Under the pieces are notes generated by a model, which was not told the DNA's origin, did no database searches, and was given only the letters and a program-made list of their open reading frames with translations. The position numbers and the translations under genes were made by a program. Positions 51,926-59,631 of a stretch of 64,000 nucleotides of DNA are shown here, piece by piece (position 1 is the stretch's first letter; each line of letters opens with the position of its first letter). This DNA is from Curtobacterium sp. MCBA15_012 (GTDB lineage Bacteria > Actinomycetota > Actinomycetes > Actinomycetales > Microbacteriaceae): assembly GCF_001864935.2 (NCBI RefSeq), contig NZ_CP126267.1, positions 868,001 to 932,000 of the forward strand, given 5' to 3'.

Positions 51926-52809
51926 AGTTCTCCGTGTTCACCGCCTCCACCCCCGACTGGACGCCGTCGCAGGCTGCCGAGACCCTCGCCGAGCAGGGCT
52001 GGGACGGCATCGAGTGGCGCGTCGTCGACGACCGTCCGGCCGACGGGCAGCAGGTGCCGGCGGACCGTGCGTTCTGGGTCGGCAACCGGTCGACGTGGCA
52101 GTTCACCGGCATCGTCGACCAGGTCGGCGAGATCGCGCGCACCACCGACGCCGCCGGGCTCGGGTACTCGGGCATCGGCGGCTACCAGCCGGTCGCCGAC
52201 CACGAGGGCGTCGAGACGATGCTCCGCGTGACGGCCGAGCTCGGTGCCCGCCAGGTCCGGGTCACCATGCCGATGTACCGGCGTGAGCGCGAACGGACGG
52301 GCGCGACCTACGGGGAACTGTTCGACCGCACGCGGGCCGACCTCGAGTGGGCGGCGGGTCGCGCAGCGGACCTCGGGGTGAAGGCCCTCGTCGAGCTGCA
52401 CCACACGACGATCACCCCCTCGGCCTCCGCGGCCCTGCGGCTCCTCGACGGCCTCGATCCCGCGCACGTCGGCGTCGTCCACGACCTCGGCAACCTCGTC
52501 ATCGAGGGGCAGGAGGACCACCTGGCGGCCTTCGAGCTCCTCGGTCCGTACCTCGCCCACGCCCACGTCAAGAACGCCCGGTGGGTGGACACCGGCGACA
52601 CCCGTGCCGACGGCAGTCGCGTCTGGCAGCACGAGTGGGCACCGCTGCGCGACGGCCAGGCGTCGGTGGGGGAGTACCTCGACGCACTCCGCCAGGTGGG
52701 TTACGACGGCTGGGTCACGGTCGAGGACTTCTCCACCGCCCTGCCGCTCGCCGAACGCACCGCGGACAACCTCGCGTACCTCCGGTCCCTGGTCCCGGTG
52801 ACGGCGTGA
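51922..52809 (+). CDS. Sugar phosphate isomerase/epimerase-like TIM barrel (second)
   Basis: TIM-barrel protein of 295 aa starting MKFSVFTASTPDWTP. Expected metal residues lie in ALVELHHTTI (Glu), GVVHDLGNL (Asp), HAHVKNARW (His) and WVTVEDFST (Glu). It is only distantly similar to the TIM barrel two genes upstream, so the operon has two different barrels around one dehydrogenase. The stop overlaps the GTG of the fructuronate reductase gene (GTGA). Confidence 0.88.
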   Translation: MKFSVFTASTPDWTPSQAAETLAEQGWDGIEWRVVDDRPADGQQVPADRAFWVGNRSTWQFTGIVDQVGEIARTTDAAGLGYSGIGGYQPVADHEGVETMLRVTAELGARQVRVTMPMYRRERERTGATYGELFDRTRADLEWAAGRAADLGVKALVELHHTTITPSASAALRLLDGLDPAHVGVVHDLGNLVIEGQEDHLAAFELLGPYLAHAHVKNARWVDTGDTRADGSRVWQHEWAPLRDGQASVGEYLDALRQVGYDGWVTVEDFSTALPLAERTADNLAYLRSLVPVTA

Positions 52810-54104
52810 CCACCCGACGGCCGGGCATCGTGCACCTCGGCGTGGGTGCCTTCGCCCGCGCGCACCTCGCCTGGTACACGCAGCGGGCGGCGGGTGCGCC
52901 GTGGGGCATCACCGCGTTCACCGGTCGTTCGGCGCACGCGGCCGAGGCGCTCACCGCGCAGGACTGCCGGTACACGCTCGTCACCCGGGCCGCGGCCGGG
53001 GACACCGCCGAGGTCGTCGACGCGATCGTCGCCGCGCACCCCGGCAGCGACGACGAGGCCTGGAGGCGCGCGGTCGCGTCCGCCGACACGAGCATCGTGA
53101 CGCTGACGGTCACCGAGGCCGGCTACCGCGCGGACTCCGACGTCCCGGCCCGCCTGGTCGACGGGCTCGCGGCGCGACGGGACGCCGGCGGTGGGCGGAT
53201 CGCGCTCGTCAGCCTCGACAACCTGACGCACAACGGCGAGGTGCTCCGGCGGGCGGTGGCATCGGCGGTCGACGACGCGGCGCTGCGCACCTGGGTCGAC
53301 GAGCACGTGGCGTTCCCGTCGTCGATGGTCGACCGGATCACCCCGGCGACGACCGACGCGGACGTCGCGGGCCTCGCCGACCTGCCGGGGGCGCTGCCCG
53401 GCGACCGGGTGCCCGTGGTCACCGAGCCGTTCGCCGAGTGGGTGCTCGAGGACGCCTTCACCGGGGTCGACCGACCGGCGTGGGAGACCGCCGGGGTCCG
53501 ACTCGTCGGTGACGTCACGCCCTTCGAGCAGCGCAAGCTCTGGCTGCTCAACGGCGCGCACTCGGTGCTCGCGTACCTCGGGATGCTCCTCGGGCACGAG
53601 ACGGTGGCCGAGGCGGTGGGCGATCCGCGCTGCCGTGCCGCCGTCGACCAGCTGTGGGACGAGGCCTCGGCGGAGCTCACGCTGCCGGCCGACGAGACCA
53701 CCGCGGCCCGGGCAGCGCTCCTCGGACGGTTCGCGAACCCGCGCATCCGGCACACCCTCCGCCAGATCGCCGCCGGGGGTTCCGAGAAGCTGCCCGTCCG
53801 GGTCGTCGACGTCGTGCGCCGACGACGCGACCGCGACCCGGACGCGGGCATCGGCCCGGGTGCCGCGACCGCGATCGCCGCCTGGTGGCTGCACTGCACC
53901 GAGCAGCCCGCGCTCGTGACCGACCCCGGTGCGCCCGGGCCAGACTCGGACCTGCACGCCGTGCTCGCCGTGATCGCACCCGACCTCGACACCACGCCCG
54001 TGGTCGCCGCCGTGACGGCGGCCGCCGACCGCATCCGAGCCGCGGCGCACGACACCGGCAGCGCCGCCGGCAGCCCACGCACCGACGAAGGAGTCCACGC
54101 ATGA
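52806..54104 (+). CDS. uxuB: Mannitol dehydrogenase-family protein, probable fructuronate reductase
   Basis: Long-chain polyol-specific dehydrogenase of 432 aa, predicted to reduce D-fructuronate to D-mannonate with NADH. GIVHLGVGAFARAHLAWYT is the N-terminal cofactor site, and the catalytic signature K-x4-N-x2-H is in RKLWLLNGAHSVLAY (Lys244, Asn249, His252). The family also includes mannitol and arabinitol dehydrogenases; fructuronate reductase is preferred because uxaC and a mannonate dehydratase are in the same locus. It is somewhat shorter than the E. coli enzyme. Coupled by 4-nt overlaps at both ends. Confidence 0.85.
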   Translation: MTTRRPGIVHLGVGAFARAHLAWYTQRAAGAPWGITAFTGRSAHAAEALTAQDCRYTLVTRAAAGDTAEVVDAIVAAHPGSDDEAWRRAVASADTSIVTLTVTEAGYRADSDVPARLVDGLAARRDAGGGRIALVSLDNLTHNGEVLRRAVASAVDDAALRTWVDEHVAFPSSMVDRITPATTDADVAGLADLPGALPGDRVPVVTEPFAEWVLEDAFTGVDRPAWETAGVRLVGDVTPFEQRKLWLLNGAHSVLAYLGMLLGHETVAEAVGDPRCRAAVDQLWDEASAELTLPADETTAARAALLGRFANPRIRHTLRQIAAGGSEKLPVRVVDVVRRRRDRDPDAGIGPGAATAIAAWWLHCTEQPALVTDPGAPGPDSDLHAVLAVIAPDLDTTPVVAAVTAAADRIRAAAHDTGSAAGSPRTDEGVHA

Positions 54105-55465
54105 CCGACGCGAGCACGACCGGCACCACGAACCCCGCAGCACCGGTCCCCGGCGCGACCGACGGCGGTGCCGCGACCGACCCGACGGCCGGGCGGCCCG
54201 ACACCTGGGCGTCGACCGACCGCGGGCAGCTCATCGACCGCGCCGAGGTCGTCGTCACGAGCCCCGACCGCAACTTCGTGACGCTGAAGATCACCACCGT
54301 CGACGGGGTCACCGGACTCGGCGACGCGACGCTGAACGGTCGCGAGCTCGCCGTGGCGGCGTACCTGGCCGAGCACGTCGTCCCCCTGCTCGTCGGGCGC
54401 GACGCCAGCCGGATCGAGGACGCCTGGCAGTTCCTGTACCGCTCGTCGTACTGGCGCCGCGGCCCGGTCACGATGGCCGCGATCGCCGCCGTCGACATGG
54501 CGCTCTGGGACGTCAAGGCCAAGGTCGCGGGGATGCCGCTGTACCAGCTGCTCGGCGGGGCGTCGCGGACCGGCCTCATGGCGTACGGGCACGCCTCGGG
54601 CAAGGAGCTCCCGGAGCTGTTCGACTCGATCCGGGAGCACCAGGCTGAGGGCTACCGGTCCATCCGCGTCCAGACCGGCGTCCCCGGGCTCGAGAGCATC
54701 TACGGCATCGCGTCGAACCGCACGACCGAGGGCAACGCGGGTGTCCGGTACGACTTCGAGCCGGCGCAGCGCGGGGCGTACCCGGCGATGGAGGACTGGG
54801 ACACCCGCGCCTACCTCCGGCACGTGCCGACCGTGTTCGAGGCGGTCCGCAACGAGTTCGGCCCCGAACTGCCCCTGCTGCACGACGGTCACCACCGGAT
54901 GACCCCGTTGCAGGCCGCGAAGCTCGGCAAGTCCCTCGAGCCCTACGACCTGTTCTGGCTCGAGGACTGCACTCCGGCCGAGAACCAGGAGGCACTCAAG
55001 CTCGTCCGGCAGCACACCACGACGCCGCTCGCGATCGGCGAGGTGTTCAACACGATCTGGGACTTCAAGGACGTCATCCGCGACCAGCTCATCGACTACG
55101 TCCGCGGTGCCGTGACGCACATGGGCGGGGTGACGCCGCTCCGCAAGACGATGGACTACGCGGCGCTGTACCAGGTGAAGTCCGGGTTCCACGGCCCGAC
55201 CGACATCTCACCGGTGGGGCTCGCGGCGCAGATGCACCTCGGGCTCGCGATCCACAACTTCGGCATCCAGGAGTACATGCAGCACGGGCCGCGCACGAAC
55301 CAGGTGTTCCGGCAGACGTCCACCTTCACCGACGGCTACCTGCACCCCGGCGACGAGCCCGGCCTGGGGGTGTCCCTCGACGTCGACGAGGCGGGGAAGT
55401 ACCCCTACGAGCAGGCGTACCTGCCGTTCAACCGCCTGGCCGACGGCACCGTCCACGACTGGTAG
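54101..55465 (+). CDS. manD: D-mannonate dehydratase, enolase superfamily
   Basis: Dehydrates D-mannonate to 2-keto-3-deoxygluconate; 454 aa. It belongs to the ManD/RspA branch of the enolase superfamily, not UxuA. The metal ligands are Asp262 (HDGHHR), Glu288 (WLEDC) and Glu314 (IGEVFN), spaced 26 and 26 residues as in characterised ManD. His264 and the SGFHGPTDISPVGLAAQ segment fit catalysis. The first 42 residues are a Thr/Ala/Gly-rich extension absent from typical ManD, which starts at RAEVVVTSPDRNFVTLKI. Last gene of the operon; no 2-keto-3-deoxygluconate kinase or aldolase is nearby. Confidence 0.88.
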   Translation: MTDASTTGTTNPAAPVPGATDGGAATDPTAGRPDTWASTDRGQLIDRAEVVVTSPDRNFVTLKITTVDGVTGLGDATLNGRELAVAAYLAEHVVPLLVGRDASRIEDAWQFLYRSSYWRRGPVTMAAIAAVDMALWDVKAKVAGMPLYQLLGGASRTGLMAYGHASGKELPELFDSIREHQAEGYRSIRVQTGVPGLESIYGIASNRTTEGNAGVRYDFEPAQRGAYPAMEDWDTRAYLRHVPTVFEAVRNEFGPELPLLHDGHHRMTPLQAAKLGKSLEPYDLFWLEDCTPAENQEALKLVRQHTTTPLAIGEVFNTIWDFKDVIRDQLIDYVRGAVTHMGGVTPLRKTMDYAALYQVKSGFHGPTDISPVGLAAQMHLGLAIHNFGIQEYMQHGPRTNQVFRQTSTFTDGYLHPGDEPGLGVSLDVDEAGKYPYEQAYLPFNRLADGTVHDW

Positions 55466-55496
55466 CGCACCGTGGCACCCGGGGCATGCTGGGGCG

Positions 55497-56435
55497 ATGG
55501 AGTTCGCGGACGTGGCGAGGGAACTGCTCCTCGTCGCGCCCGCCGACTTCGTCCGTGAGCGCACCGCCCGGCAGCGGGCCGTCCGCGCGGACGACCGTCC
55601 CCTCGCGACCCGGATCGGCGGGCTCCGGAAACCCGCACCCGCGGCCTGGGTCGTCGACCTGCTCGCGCACGACGGCGCGCTCGACGAGGCCGTGGGTCTC
55701 GGGCCGTCGATCCGGCAGGCCCAGGCGGACGCCGACCCGGACGCCATCCGGCAGCTCCGACGGCAGCGGTCCGTGGTCGTCGACGCCGTCGTGCGCGCCG
55801 GGGCCGACCGCGCGGCCGACGCCGGGCACCCGGTGACCCCGGCGGTCCTCGACCAGGTCCGCGCGACCGTCGAGGCCGCGATGGTCGACCCGCACGCCGG
55901 TGCCGCCGTCCGCTCGGGGCTGCTCGTCCGTGCCCTGGAGAGCGCCGGGTTCGATGCGGTCGACCTCGACGGTGCGCTCGCCGACCCCGACGCCGTGCCG
56001 GAGGCGTGGTCCGGCTCGGACGCGGAACCCATCCCGATCGAGAGCGCGCGCCGGTCCCGGCAAGCGGGTCGCGCCGCCACCACGACGCACCAGCAGCCGC
56101 AGCACCACCAGGACGAGCGCCGGCAACAGCACCACCAGCGCGAGCGCGAGCGCGAGCAGCAGGAGCACGAGCGGGCACAGCAGGAGCACGCCGCCCGCGA
56201 GGCCGAGGCCACCGCCCGCGCCGAGTCCCGCACCGCCGACGCCGCCCTCGACGCCGCGGAGTCCGACCTCGAGCGGGCGGAGGAACGCCGGGCCGACCTC
56301 GAACGCCGGCTCGCCGACGCGGCCACCGCGGTCGAGCGCGCCGAGCGGGCCCGGGACGCCGCGGCCGAGGCGAGCGACCGCGCCCGCGACCTCCTGCGCG
56401 CCGCCCAGCACCACCGACGCGACGTCGGACGCTGA
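55497..56435 (+). CDS. Hypothetical helical/coiled-coil protein
   Basis: Protein of 312 aa. Residues 1-180 are helical and look conserved (ELLLVAPADFVRERTARQRA; LRKPAPAAWVVDLL); 190-225 are rich in Gln, His and Arg; 215-305 form a long Ala/Glu/Arg coiled coil. No signal peptide or membrane helix. CATGCT at 55485-55490 is 6 nt before the ATG, suggesting a leaderless message. Proteins with this N terminus occur in actinobacteria as hypotheticals; I do not recognise a function. A 6-bp microsatellite follows its stop. Confidence 0.75.
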   Translation: MEFADVARELLLVAPADFVRERTARQRAVRADDRPLATRIGGLRKPAPAAWVVDLLAHDGALDEAVGLGPSIRQAQADADPDAIRQLRRQRSVVVDAVVRAGADRAADAGHPVTPAVLDQVRATVEAAMVDPHAGAAVRSGLLVRALESAGFDAVDLDGALADPDAVPEAWSGSDAEPIPIESARRSRQAGRAATTTHQQPQHHQDERRQQHHQREREREQQEHERAQQEHAAREAEATARAESRTADAALDAAESDLERAEERRADLERRLADAATAVERAERARDAAAEASDRARDLLRAAQHHRRDVGR

Positions 56436-56448
56436 CGGAGTACCACGC

Positions 56449-56496
56449 AGCACCAGCACCAGCACCAGCACCAGCACCAGCACCAGCACCAGCACC
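56449..56496. repeat. AGCACC hexanucleotide microsatellite, eight units
   Basis: Eight perfect copies of AGCACC between the coiled-coil gene and rplY. The surrounding 270-nt intergenic region otherwise holds TAGAGT (56535-56540), a possible -10 for rplY. Confidence 0.9.
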
Positions 56497-56704
56497 ACCG
56501 CCCCCGCGGTACGACACGCCCGGGACGGTACTGGTAGAGTGGCGCACGACTTCGGCGAGGGTCGCGTTCGCGCGGCCGTGATCGACGCGGCGGATGCCCG
56601 GCAAGCTCTGGGAACGTTCCTCACGCGTGCACGCGTTCGAGTTGCAACACCACAGACCCCACGATGCCGGCACCCCGGTGTCGCCCACGAGACCAGGAGG
56701 CACC

Positions 56705-57337
56705 ATGGCCGACTACACCACGCTCGCAGTCGAGATCCGCACCAAGTTCGGCAAGGGTGCGGCCCGCAAGCTCCGCGCCGCCGACAAGATCCCCGCCGTC
56801 ATCTACGGCCACGGCACCGAGCCGCAGCACGTGTCGCTGCCGGGCCACGAGACGATGCTCCTCGTCCGCACCGCGAACGCGGTCGTGGACCTCGACATCG
56901 AGGGCACCTCGCAGCTCGCCCTCGTCAAGGACGTCCAGCGTGACCCGGTGCGCCAGATCATCGAGCACATCGACCTCGTCGTCGTGCGTCGTGGCGAGAA
57001 GGTCACGGTCGACGTGCCCGTCGTCGTGACCGGTGAGTCCTTCTCCGGCACCATCCACGTGCAGGACCTCTCCTCGGTCTCGCTCCTGGTCGAGGCGACC
57101 AACATCCCCGAGCACGTGACGGTCGACGTCGAGGGCCTCGAGGACGGCACGCAGGTCCTGGCGTCGCAGCTCGAGCTGCCCGCCGGCGCCGAGCTCGAGA
57201 CCGACGGCGAGGCGCTCGTCGTCCAGATCGTCACCCCGCGTGGCACCGCCGACGACGACGCCGCCGACGAGGCAGCTGCCGAGGCCGGCGCCGAGGCGGG
57301 TGCCGAGGGCGGCTCCGCCCCGGTCGACTCCGAGTAA
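56705..57337 (+). CDS. rplY: 50S ribosomal protein L25 (general stress protein CTC type)
   Basis: Binds 5S rRNA in the large subunit; 210 aa with both the N-terminal L25 domain (RTKFGKGAARKLRAADKIPAVIYG, typical 5S rRNA-binding motif) and the C-terminal TL5/CTC beta domain (VVRRGEKVTVDVPVVVTGE), plus an acidic Ala/Glu tail at the end. The ATG at 56705 is preceded by AGGAGG. pth follows 31 nt later, the standard actinobacterial pair. The 5' leader is long (over 150 nt from the -10 candidate) and may hold autoregulatory structure. Confidence 0.96.
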   Translation: MADYTTLAVEIRTKFGKGAARKLRAADKIPAVIYGHGTEPQHVSLPGHETMLLVRTANAVVDLDIEGTSQLALVKDVQRDPVRQIIEHIDLVVVRRGEKVTVDVPVVVTGESFSGTIHVQDLSSVSLLVEATNIPEHVTVDVEGLEDGTQVLASQLELPAGAELETDGEALVVQIVTPRGTADDDAADEAAAEAGAEAGAEGGSAPVDSE

Positions 57338-57368
57338 GCACACCCTCGCGGACGTCTGGCCGACGCTG

Positions 57369-57953
57369 ATGGCAGTGGACACGCTCGTCGTGGTCGGGCT
57401 CGGGAACCCCGGGCCCGGCTACGCGGGCAACCGCCACAACGTCGGCCAGATGGTCCTCGACGAACTCGCCGCCCGCATGGGTGCGACGTTCAAGAAGCAC
57501 AAGACGCCGAACCAGGTCGCCGAGGGGCGTCTGGTCCCCGGCGGCACCAGGATCGTCCTCGCGAAGCCGGGGTCGTTCATGAACACCTCCGGCGGACCCG
57601 TCTCGAGCGTCCTCGGGTTCTACAGCGCCACCCCCGCCGAGCTCGTGGTCGTGCACGACGAGCTCGACCTGCCGTTCGACACCGTCCGTCTCAAGGGCAG
57701 CGGCGGTCACGGCGGGCACAACGGCCTGCGCGACATCATCAAGGCGACCGGCACGAACGAGTTCTCCCGGGTGCGGATCGGCATCGGCCGTCCCCCGGGT
57801 CGACAGGACCCCGCCGACTACGTCCTCCGCGACTTCTCGCCGACCGAGAAGAAGACGCTGCCGAACCTCCTCGCCGACGGCGCGGAGGCGGTCGAGGCGA
57901 TCGCGGAGCTCGGGCTCCTCGCCGCGCAGCAGCGCGTCCACGCCCCCTCCTGA
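57369..57953 (+). CDS. pth: Peptidyl-tRNA hydrolase
   Basis: Releases tRNA from prematurely dropped peptidyl-tRNA; 194 aa, normal length. The signature VVGLGNPGPGYAGNRHNVGQ contains the catalytic His23; PGSFMNTSGGPV holds the substrate Asn, and VVHDELDLP gives Asp97. GSGGHGGHNGLRDI is the conserved Gly/His loop. The ATG at 57369 has no obvious Shine-Dalgarno; translation probably depends on coupling to rplY. Downstream is a 286-nt gap with a decayed member of the GGGAGGCGC palindrome family and a 26-bp direct repeat (58012 and 58070). Confidence 0.96.
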   Translation: MAVDTLVVVGLGNPGPGYAGNRHNVGQMVLDELAARMGATFKKHKTPNQVAEGRLVPGGTRIVLAKPGSFMNTSGGPVSSVLGFYSATPAELVVVHDELDLPFDTVRLKGSGGHGGHNGLRDIIKATGTNEFSRVRIGIGRPPGRQDPADYVLRDFSPTEKKTLPNLLADGAEAVEAIAELGLLAAQQRVHAPS

Positions 57954-58239
57954 TCGGCGTCGGCGGACCGGGCTCCGCACGCGCGTCGGACCGGCCGGGA
58001 GGCGCACCCCGCGTCCGTCCCGTCGGCTGCGGTCCGGCAGCGGTGGCCGGCGCCAGGGCGCGCCCGGTGTCCGTCCCGTCGGCTGCGGTCCGGCGCTCCA
58101 CCGGCACCGCAGGGGACACGGCGCGGGTGCCCGGCTGACCGGAGGACGCGTCCACGGTCCCCGAACTGGGGGACCACGTCGTCCCCCGCCCGTCAGTACG
58201 GTCTGCGGCGGAGGAGCGTCCTCCACGAGGGGGACCACC

Positions 58240-59550
58240 ATGGGGCGAAGCACCCGGACGCCGCGACACGTCGCGACCGGACGACCGACGACACCGGGCC
58301 GGAGCAGTCCGAGCGTCGGGCGGGCGGTGTCCCGCACCGTCCTGGCCGTCGGCGCAGCGGTGCTCGCGGTCGTCCTGGCCGGCGCGGGTGCCGCGCTGGC
58401 CGACGGGGCCGGTTCCTCGACGAGCGAGACGTGGACGCCGACGCGTGCGGACGTGTCCGCTCCGCCCGTCGCCTCGTCCTTCACGGCGCCGAACGACGTC
58501 CACGTCGACGCCGACGGGTCGGTGCTCGTCGCCGACCTCGCCGGGAACGGCGTCCTCCGGCGGAGCACCACCGGGGTGTGGAGCGTCGTCGCCCCGTTCG
58601 GCACCGGACAGCGGGACATGTGGAACCCGTCCGCCGTGACCACCACTCCGGACGGCCGGGTCCTGGTCGCCGAGGCCGGTCGCCCGGCCCTCGCGACGGT
58701 CGACCCGGGATCGGGGGCCGTGACGCGGCAGGCCGCCCCGCCGGTGCAGGGTCAGGTCGCCGGACTCGCCGTGGACGGCACGACCGTGTTCGCCGCGGTG
58801 CCGGGCAGCGGACGCCTCTGGACGGCGCAGCTCGGCTCCGACACCTGGACGACGGTCGCCGGCCCCTGGCAGGACCCGGCCGGCGTCGCACGCTCCGCCG
58901 ACGGCACCGTCCTCACGGTCACCGATGCCCGGACGGACGACGTCTGGCGGCTCGACCGCGCGACGGGGGCGGTCGTGTCCCTCGGGTTCCCCCGGCACGC
59001 GGGCAGCGTGCTGCGGGGCGTGGCCGTCGACGGCGGCGACGTCTTCGTCGTGGACAACGGCGCGGGCCGGGTCTGGGCGCGGACGGGCGGTTCCTGGTCG
59101 GTGGCGTTCTCCACCGCGCCCGACGGGACGGCGCTGGTGAACCCCACGGGCGTGTCCGTCGGCGCGGACCGCTCCCTCGTGGTCGCGGACTACAACCGGC
59201 AGCGCATCGTCACGGCGACGTCCTCCGGGCGGCCGGTGCCGGTCCCGTCCGCAACGCCCAGCGCCGACCCGACGCCCGCCCCGACCGCCGCGGCGTCGCC
59301 GGGCCCGTCGGCGACCCGCGCCGCCGATCCGACCGCCCCGGCGACCGCCCTGCCGACCGCAGCGAGCGGCACGACCGGCACCGTGCCTCCCGGCCGTGGC
59401 CCGGTGGCGTCGGGACCGGCCGACGGTCCGCACCACGCGCGCGACCTCGCCTGGACCGGCAGCGGGCCGGTCGTCCCCGTCCTCGTGCTCGCCGGGTCCC
59501 TCGTGCTGCTCGGGACGGCGGGGATCGTCGCCCGACGACGTCGGGCCTGA
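58240..59550 (+). CDS. Secreted NHL/beta-propeller-like protein with LAXTG sorting signal
   Basis: Protein of 436 aa. A long basic N terminus and hydrophobic core (VLAVGAAVLAVVLAGAGAALA) form a signal peptide. Residues about 75-330 are repeating four-stranded blades with NHL-like patterns (PNDVHVDADGSVLVADLAGN; DPAGVARSADGTVLTVTDA). A Pro/Thr/Ala-rich spacer follows, then LAWTG, a hydrophobic helix and RRRR, matching the LAXTG signal used by class E sortases of actinobacteria. GAGGGGG precedes the ATG, and TACGGT at 58197-58202 is a -10 candidate. Wall-anchored binding protein of unknown ligand. Confidence 0.8.
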   Translation: MGRSTRTPRHVATGRPTTPGRSSPSVGRAVSRTVLAVGAAVLAVVLAGAGAALADGAGSSTSETWTPTRADVSAPPVASSFTAPNDVHVDADGSVLVADLAGNGVLRRSTTGVWSVVAPFGTGQRDMWNPSAVTTTPDGRVLVAEAGRPALATVDPGSGAVTRQAAPPVQGQVAGLAVDGTTVFAAVPGSGRLWTAQLGSDTWTTVAGPWQDPAGVARSADGTVLTVTDARTDDVWRLDRATGAVVSLGFPRHAGSVLRGVAVDGGDVFVVDNGAGRVWARTGGSWSVAFSTAPDGTALVNPTGVSVGADRSLVVADYNRQRIVTATSSGRPVPVPSATPSADPTPAPTAAASPGPSATRAADPTAPATALPTAASGTTGTVPPGRGPVASGPADGPHHARDLAWTGSGPVVPVLVLAGSLVLLGTAGIVARRRRA

Positions 59551-59631
59551 CACCGGAGCAGCACGGGGCGGTGTGTTCGCCCGTCGCGCACGCCGCGCCC
59601 GCTGTCGGAGGGCGCCGGTACCATCTCCTGA

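Noticed and set aside
56436..56704. tRNA gene in front of rplY
   Set aside because: A GTTCGAGTTGCAA-like stretch at about 56635 recalls a T-loop, but no cloverleaf stems can be formed around it.
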